From positions 1 to 42,480 of the forward strand of contig NZ_BMRO01000028.1 of assembly GCF_014648675.1 (NCBI RefSeq): 42,480 nucleotides of DNA, written 5' to 3'. Position numbers and translations under genes: made by a program. The notes beneath the pieces are model-generated. The model was not told where the DNA came from and did not search any database. It was given only the letters and a program-made list of their open reading frames with translations. This document shows positions 38,220 to 42,480 of the stretch, piece after piece (position 1 is the first letter of the stretch; each line of letters starts with the position of its first letter). Source of the DNA: Actinomadura livida (lineage in GTDB: Bacteria > Actinomycetota > Actinomycetes > Streptosporangiales > Streptosporangiaceae).

Positions 38220-39269
38220 ATGCACGGTGAGTACAAGGTCCCGGGTGGCAAGCTCGTCGTCGCGGACGTCGAGGTCGTGGACGGCCTGCTGCGCGGGCCG
38301 AGGATCAGCGGCGACTTCTTCCTGGAGCCGGACGAGGCGCTGGAGGCCATCAACGCCGCGCTGGAGGGCCTGCCGGCGAAGCTCGACGCCAAGGCGATCG
38401 GCGAACGCGTCGAGGCGGGGCTGCCGAAGGGCACGGCCATGCTGGGGATCACCGCCGAGGCCGTGGGCATCGCGGTACGGCGGGCGCTGGTGCGGGCGTC
38501 GGACTGGCGCGACCACGGCTGGCACCTGATCCACGAGCCGGCGCAGGAACCCGTGCTGCACATGGCGCTCGACCAGGTCCTCGCGGAGGAGGTCGGCGCG
38601 GGCCGGCGGCCCCCGACGCTGCGGGTGTGGGAGTGGGCGTCGCCGGCGGTGGTCATCGGCAGCTTCCAGTCGCTGCGCAACGAGGTCGACGCCGCGGCCG
38701 CCGAACGGTACGGGGTCACGGTGGTCCGGCGGATCAGCGGCGGCGGCGCGATGTTCATCGAGCCCGGCAACACGATCACGTACTCGCTGTACGCGCCGGA
38801 CACGCTGGTCGCCGGCATGTCGTTCGCGGAGAGCTACGCGTTCCTGGACGACTGGGTGCTCGGGGCGCTCGGCGAACTCGGGATCAGGGCGTGGTACCAG
38901 CCGCTGAACGACATCACCTCCGACCACGGCAAGATCGCGGGCGCGGCGCAGAAGCGGCTGTCCTCGGGCGTGGTCCTGCACCACGTGACGATGGCGTACG
39001 ACATCGACGCCGAGAAGATGCTGCGGGTGCTGCGGATCGGCAGGGAGAAGATCTCCGACCGGGGGATCGCCAGCGCCGTCAAGCGCGTCGATCCGCTGCG
39101 CCGCCAGACGGGGCTGCCCCGGGAGCGGGTCATCGACCGGATGATCGAGCACTTCCGCGGCCGGTACGGGCTGGCCCGCGACCGGGTGACCGAGGACGAG
39201 CTGCGCCTCGCGGGCAAGTACGTCACCGACAAGTTCGGCACCCCGGAGTGGACCGCCCGCGTCCCGTGA
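38220..39269 (+). CDS. Lipoate-protein ligase family protein with N-terminal accessory domain
   Basis: A 349-residue protein. Residues 1-95 resemble the LplA accessory domain that is C-terminal in E. coli LplA (GKLVVADVEVVDGLLRG, ISGDFFLEPDEALEAINAAL). Residues 110-345 are the catalytic biotin/lipoate ligase fold, with RRISGGGAMFIEPGN, a lipoate-adenylate lysine in HGKIAGAAQKRL, and LHHVTMAYDID. The domain order is thus accessory first, ligase second. It should attach lipoate, or octanoate, to 2-oxoacid dehydrogenase or GcvH proteins. The start is ATG 38220 or GTG 38217; no good ribosome binding site is seen. It stands alone, ending at a hairpin. Confidence 0.88.
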   Translation: MHGEYKVPGGKLVVADVEVVDGLLRGPRISGDFFLEPDEALEAINAALEGLPAKLDAKAIGERVEAGLPKGTAMLGITAEAVGIAVRRALVRASDWRDHGWHLIHEPAQEPVLHMALDQVLAEEVGAGRRPPTLRVWEWASPAVVIGSFQSLRNEVDAAAAERYGVTVVRRISGGGAMFIEPGNTITYSLYAPDTLVAGMSFAESYAFLDDWVLGALGELGIRAWYQPLNDITSDHGKIAGAAQKRLSSGVVLHHVTMAYDIDAEKMLRVLRIGREKISDRGIASAVKRVDPLRRQTGLPRERVIDRMIEHFRGRYGLARDRVTEDELRLAGKYVTDKFGTPEWTARVP

Positions 39270-39274
39270 GCGCG

Positions 39275-39306
39275 GTGCGGCAACGTCCGGCGGAGCGTCG
39301 CCGCAC
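39275..39306 (+). terminator. Terminator of the lipoate ligase gene
   Basis: An 11-bp stem with one G-U pair (39275-39285 with 39296-39306) and a ten-base loop, five bases after the stop codon. Confidence 0.6.
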
Positions 39307-39410
39307 GGAACTCCACGCCGTTCCCACACGTCATTTCCTTCCGCGGCAGGTCGCGGGGTCGCCATGACTGGCCGTAGGTTGGGGTCACCGATCGACGATG
39401 AGGAGCGTGC

Positions 39411-40889
39411 ATGTCGCTGCAGAAGGGCGCCAACACCGCGGTGCCGGTTCCCTCGGTCCGGGTCGAGCTGGGCTGGCAGAGCGGCCTGGGTGTGCCCGAC
39501 GCGGACGCGTCGGCGCTCCTGCTGGCCGAATCCGGCCGGGTGCGCTCGGACGACGACTTCGTCTTCTACAACCAGCCCGCGCACGGCTCGGGCGCGGTCC
39601 GCCATGAGGGCAAGCAGCGGGGGGCGACCGTCCTGGACGTCCTCTCGGTCGATCTGAACCGGGTCGAGCCGGCCATCGACAAGATCGTGATCGCGGCGTC
39701 GTCCGACGGCGGGACGTTCGGCCAGTTCCAGGGCCTGTACGTCCGGGTGGTGGACGCCGCGGGAGGCGCGGAGGTCGCCCGGTTCGACAGCGTGGGCGCG
39801 ACCAGCGAGACGGCGTTCGTGCTCGGCGAGCTCTACCGCCGGCAGGGCGCCTGGAAGTTCCGCGCGGTCGGGCAGGGCTACGACTCCGGGCTCGCCGGTC
39901 TGGCCACCGACTACGGCATCTCGGTCGACGACCCGGGCCACCAGGCCGCACCGCCGCCGCCCGCGCCTCCTCAGCAGCCCCCTCAGCAGCCCATGGCGCC
40001 GCCCGTCCCTCCGCAGCCGCAGGCGCCGCCGCCTCCGCCCGGCCAGTACGCGCCTCCGCCGCCCCCGCCTGGGCAGTACGCGCCGCCGCCTCCCCCCGGG
40101 CAGTACGCGCCGCCGCCTCCTCCGCCGGGGCAGTACGCTCCGCCGCCGCCCCCTCCGGGCGGCCAGTACGCCCCGCCGCCTCCGCCCGGGGCCGCGCCGC
40201 CCCCGCCCGGCCAGTACGCGCCTCCGCCGCCGCCCCAGCAGCCTCAGCAGCAGCCGGGCGGGACCGTCTCGCTGACCAAGAGCGCGCCGTCGGTCTCCCT
40301 GACCAAGCACGGCGCGACGTCCGGTCACATGCGGGTCAACCTCAACTGGAGCGCCCGGGAGGGCGCGGCCAAGGGGTTCCTCGGCAAGCGCCGCCGCGGC
40401 CTCGACCTCGACCTCGACCTGTGCTGCCTCTGGGAGCTCCGGGACGGGCGCAAGGGCATCATCCACGCGCTCGGCGACATGGGCGCCCTCGACCGCCCGC
40501 CCTACATCAAGCTCGACAAGGACGACCGCACGGGCGCGATCGCGACGGGCGAGAACCTCCACATCAACCTCGACCACACCGCCGACTTCAAGCGGATCCT
40601 GGTCTTCGCCGAGATCTACGACGGCGCCGACGACTTCCGCGGCCTGGACGCGGTCGCCACGCTGTTCCCGGTGGGCGCGCCGCCGATCGAGATGCGCATG
40701 AACGACTGCGTCGACGCGTCGCGGGACGCGGTCCTGGCGCTCATCGAGAACGTGGGCGGTGAACTGGTCGTCCGCCGTGAGGGCCGGTACGTGCTGCCGC
40801 CTCCCGGCCGTCCGCGCTGGGGGAAGATGACGGTCGACCAGGCGTACAACTGGAACCTGGAGTGGGTCGCCGCCCGCGGCAAGGACTGA
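39411..40889 (+). CDS. TerD family protein with two Ter domains joined by a Pro-rich linker
   Basis: A 492-residue protein. Residues 1-175 are a complete TerD domain: LQKGAN, the Ca2+-binding DADASALLL, VFYNQP, and GAWKFRAVGQGYDSGLAGLA before DYGI. Residues 180-284 are a Pro/Gln-rich linker with six PPPPPGQYA-type repeats. Residues 285-492 are a second TerD/TerA-like domain (RVNLNWS, LDLDLDLCCLWELRDGRKG, INLDHTADFKRILVFAEIYD). Ter domains bind calcium and are tied to tellurite, phage and stress resistance, possibly at the inner membrane. The start has GAGGAG five bases upstream. No terABCEZ partners are adjacent, so this is an isolated member. Function is inferred from the family. Confidence 0.92.
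   Translation: MSLQKGANTAVPVPSVRVELGWQSGLGVPDADASALLLAESGRVRSDDDFVFYNQPAHGSGAVRHEGKQRGATVLDVLSVDLNRVEPAIDKIVIAASSDGGTFGQFQGLYVRVVDAAGGAEVARFDSVGATSETAFVLGELYRRQGAWKFRAVGQGYDSGLAGLATDYGISVDDPGHQAAPPPPAPPQQPPQQPMAPPVPPQPQAPPPPPGQYAPPPPPPGQYAPPPPPGQYAPPPPPPGQYAPPPPPPGGQYAPPPPPGAAPPPPGQYAPPPPPQQPQQQPGGTVSLTKSAPSVSLTKHGATSGHMRVNLNWSAREGAAKGFLGKRRRGLDLDLDLCCLWELRDGRKGIIHALGDMGALDRPPYIKLDKDDRTGAIATGENLHINLDHTADFKRILVFAEIYDGADDFRGLDAVATLFPVGAPPIEMRMNDCVDASRDAVLALIENVGGELVVRREGRYVLPPPGRPRWGKMTVDQAYNWNLEWVAARGKD
40023..40235 (+). repeat. In-gene tandem repeats coding PPPPPGQYA units
   Basis: About six units of 27-30 bases (one longer at 48) inside the TerD-type gene. Codon choice varies among copies (GGCCAGTACGCG, GGGCAGTACGCG, GGGCAGTACGCT), so the repeat is old or kept at protein level. 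Length variation between strains is likely. Confidence 0.8.
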
Positions 40890-40907
40890 GGTGAGAGGCC
40901 CGCGGCT

Positions 40908-41540
40908 TCAGGCGGCCTTGACGGCGTCGGCCAGCTTCTTGTCGCGGGCCACCCGCACCAGTGCGGCGGTCAGCCGGGCGAGGTCCTTGTCGGGCACCCG
41001 CGCGGCGAGTTCGCCGGCGTCGGTGGGAAGGCCGAGCCGTTCGGCGCCCTTCTTCACCTGGCCGTCGACGTAGGGGCGGAGCCACGGCCAGATGGCCTGG
41101 GCCTCGCGGCAGAAGATGTCCACGCCGGTGGGGCCGATGCCGGGGAACTCCTGCAGTAGCTCGGCCGCCTTCTTGGGGTCGCGCTCGGCTTCGACGGCGA
41201 GGCGCCTGAGGTCGCCCTTGTACTTGTCCTGGACGATCTCGGCCATGTCTCCCAGGCGGGACGCGGTGCTCTCGTCGTAGCGCACGTAGCGGCCGCGTCC
41301 GAGCGCGTCGACGCGTTCCTGCCAGGTCAGCCTGCTCATCCCGCGCGGCGTCCCGCCTCCGGCCTCGAACAGCTCGCGCGCCGCCGAGAGGGCGATGTCC
41401 GAGGGGATGCGGGCGCTCAGCAGGTTGGTGAGGACCAGCAGCTTGAACAGCGCGGCGGGCTGGTCCTTCAGGGGGATGCCGACCTCCTCGGCGAACGTCC
41501 CACCCGACTCGTGCAGGAGCTTCTTGACGACGGTGTCCAT
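40908..41540 (-). CDS. HhH-GPD superfamily protein (endonuclease III-like fold)
   Basis: A 210-residue helical protein. The helix-hairpin-helix is seen in LLQEFPGIGPTGVDIFCREA and the conserved Asp in WLRPYVDGQVKKGAERLGL, as in base-excision DNA glycosylases. The catalytic lysine that follows the hairpin in Endonuclease III (GRKTA) is missing, replaced by GPTGVD, and there is no iron-sulfur cluster motif. It could be a monofunctional glycosylase or a non-catalytic DNA-binding relative. The start at 41540 is an ATG, with GGGAGG about six bases upstream. It is convergent with the TerD-type gene and lies downstream of rnhB in the same direction. Confidence 0.82.
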   Translation of the reverse strand: MDTVVKKLLHESGGTFAEEVGIPLKDQPAALFKLLVLTNLLSARIPSDIALSAARELFEAGGGTPRGMSRLTWQERVDALGRGRYVRYDESTASRLGDMAEIVQDKYKGDLRRLAVEAERDPKKAAELLQEFPGIGPTGVDIFCREAQAIWPWLRPYVDGQVKKGAERLGLPTDAGELAARVPDKDLARLTAALVRVARDKKLADAVKAA

Positions 41541-41619
41541 GGCATGTACCTCCCGCTGTCGCGCTACCCGAGTCGGCAGCGATGACTCACGCGGGCAGGG
41601 GGCTCCGTCATGGGACCGG

Positions 41620-42399
41620 TCATAGGAGGCTGAGCTGCCCTTCGCCTGCCATGGGGTCGCGGTGCTTCTTCAGGTGCCGCCAGCGTGGAAGGTCGTCCAG
41701 ATAGGACCAGGACATCCTGTGGTGCGGTGTGGGGCCGAACTCCTCCAGGGCCTTCTGGTGGGTGGGCGACGGGTATCCGGCGCTGTCCGCGAACCCGTAA
41801 CCGGGGTGCACGCCGTCCAGCTCGGCCATCAGCCGGTCGCGATGGACCTTCGCCAGGACGGAGGCGGCCGCGACCGTGACCGACCTCTGGTCGGCCTTGA
41901 CCTCGCACCGCACGCGCCACGGCCGGCTGAGGAAATCGTGCTTGCCGTCCAGGATGACCACGTCGGGTGGGACGGGCAGCGACTCCAGGGCGCGGACGGC
42001 GGCGCGCCGCAGCGCCTCGGTCATGCCGACCTCGTCGATCTCCTCGGGACCGGACGCGGCGACCGCGTGCCCGGCGAGCCAGCCGGGCAGCACCTCGGCG
42101 AACGACTCGCGGTGGTCCTCGGTGAGCAGCTTGGAGTCGGTCAGCCCGATCACTCTCTTGCCCCGGCCTTGCAGGACGGGCGGCGGGCTCAGGTCGGTGA
42201 CCGCCGCGCACACGACGACCGGGCCCGCCCAGGCGCCGCGGCCGACCTCGTCCACCCCGGCGATCCTGATGGGACGACCCCTCCCGGACGGCGCGGCCCG
42301 AAGCTCGTCTTCTATCTCGTAGCCCGCGACGCGGGAGGCGGCGACGCTGTCCGCCGGGGCGGGATCCAGGCCGGGCAGGGCACAGGTGGAGTCGGCCAA
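41620..42399 (-). CDS. rnhB: Ribonuclease HII
   Basis: A 259-residue RNase HII that cuts RNA in RNA-DNA hybrids and at single ribonucleotides in DNA. The catalytic acids D50 and E51 lie in GVDEVGRGAWAGP, with a further Asp in VILDGKHDF. The family motifs LTDSKLL, KADQRSVTVAAASVLAKVHRD and GYPSPTHQKAL are present. An N-terminal extension of about 45 residues precedes the core, usual in actinomycetes. The start is TTG at 42399, chosen because GGAG lies five bases upstream. In actinomycetes rnhB commonly lies after lepB, which would be just outside the window. The 79-base gap to the HhH-GPD gene has no clear terminator. Confidence 0.95.
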   Translation of the reverse strand: MADSTCALPGLDPAPADSVAASRVAGYEIEDELRAAPSGRGRPIRIAGVDEVGRGAWAGPVVVCAAVTDLSPPPVLQGRGKRVIGLTDSKLLTEDHRESFAEVLPGWLAGHAVAASGPEEIDEVGMTEALRRAAVRALESLPVPPDVVILDGKHDFLSRPWRVRCEVKADQRSVTVAAASVLAKVHRDRLMAELDGVHPGYGFADSAGYPSPTHQKALEEFGPTPHHRMSWSYLDDLPRWRHLKKHRDPMAGEGQLSLL

Positions 42400-42480
42400 G
42401 GGGTCTCCGTAAGTTGTTAGGCGGCCCGGGAGGGCCGGGTGTGGCTGATGGGGTCTTGCCTGTTGTGGCTCCGAAGGAGT
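42400..42480. other. Upstream end of the window beyond rnhB
   Basis: About 80 bases upstream of rnhB. A GGCCC/GGGCC-type inverted repeat (42421-42437) may form a weak hairpin. No gene start or end is recognisable before the window ends. Confidence 0.3.

Noticed and set aside
40023..40235. Repeat array as a possible CRISPR
   Set aside because: The units are in frame inside a gene, have no unique spacers and encode a Pro-rich linker.

Overview
This window reads as chromosomal DNA of a high-GC filamentous actinomycete. The best guess is Actinomadura or a relative in the Thermomonosporaceae. Support comes from the strong G/C third-position bias, the lexA / LysM / nrdR / nrdJ gene order, many GTG/TTG and apparently leaderless starts, and a tmsA-tmsB pair for 10-methyl branched fatty acids, which are typical lipids of that group. 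The genus is an inference from gene content; no database was consulted.

Layout. 1-115: the 3' end of a 5S rRNA and its terminator, so an rRNA operon ends here. 580-2855: a small SRPBCC-like protein, a two-domain MarR regulator and a DUF523/TudS-type protein. 3022-5720: an SDR, an AurF-like diiron oxygenase and a TetR regulator. 5947-9236: an ABC ATPase and FtsX-type permease pair. 9332-13761: an AlaA-like aminotransferase, a DinG-type Fe-S helicase and a DUF4192 protein. 13789-15511: a small conserved protein whose upstream region is interrupted by a TnpB-only IS200/IS605-type element with recognisable ends and a predicted guide RNA. 15666-17059: a polysaccharide deacetylase and a DUF1707/DUF4870 membrane protein. 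17383-20101: tmsA-tmsB. 20312-25399: a LigC-type ATP-dependent DNA ligase, an epoxide-hydrolase-like protein, a cytochrome P450, an SDR and its divergent XRE/MmyB-type regulator. 25473-27017: a fatty-acyl-CoA ligase behind a palindromic operator. 27274-30590: a zinc-ribbon/TerB-like protein and leuS. 30683-36307: a GNAT acetyltransferase, lexA, a divergent LysM protein, nrdR and nrdJ. 36402-42399: a DoxX protein, an HTH/DUF4180 pair, a lipoate ligase, a double-domain TerD protein, an HhH-GPD protein and rnhB.

How the genes work together. lexA and the divergent LysM gene share a short region holding three SOS-box-like palindromes, which fits an SOS-induced division inhibitor. nrdR and nrdJ couple a dNTP-sensing repressor to the B12-dependent ribonucleotide reductase. 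tmsA-tmsB, the acyl-CoA ligase, the SDRs, the P450 and the AurF-like protein give the middle of the window a lipid and redox flavour, but only tmsA-tmsB is a clear pathway unit.

The most interesting items are: the TnpB element, whose left boundary abuts the Shine-Dalgarno sequence of the neighbouring gene so that the empty site can be reconstructed; the triple SOS-box array; the MarR protein with an apparent internal ribosome binding site at its domain junction; the structured leuS leader; and several perfect inverted repeats in promoter positions. I did not find a convincing wholly new multi-gene system. There is no CRISPR array, prophage or tRNA that I can support.
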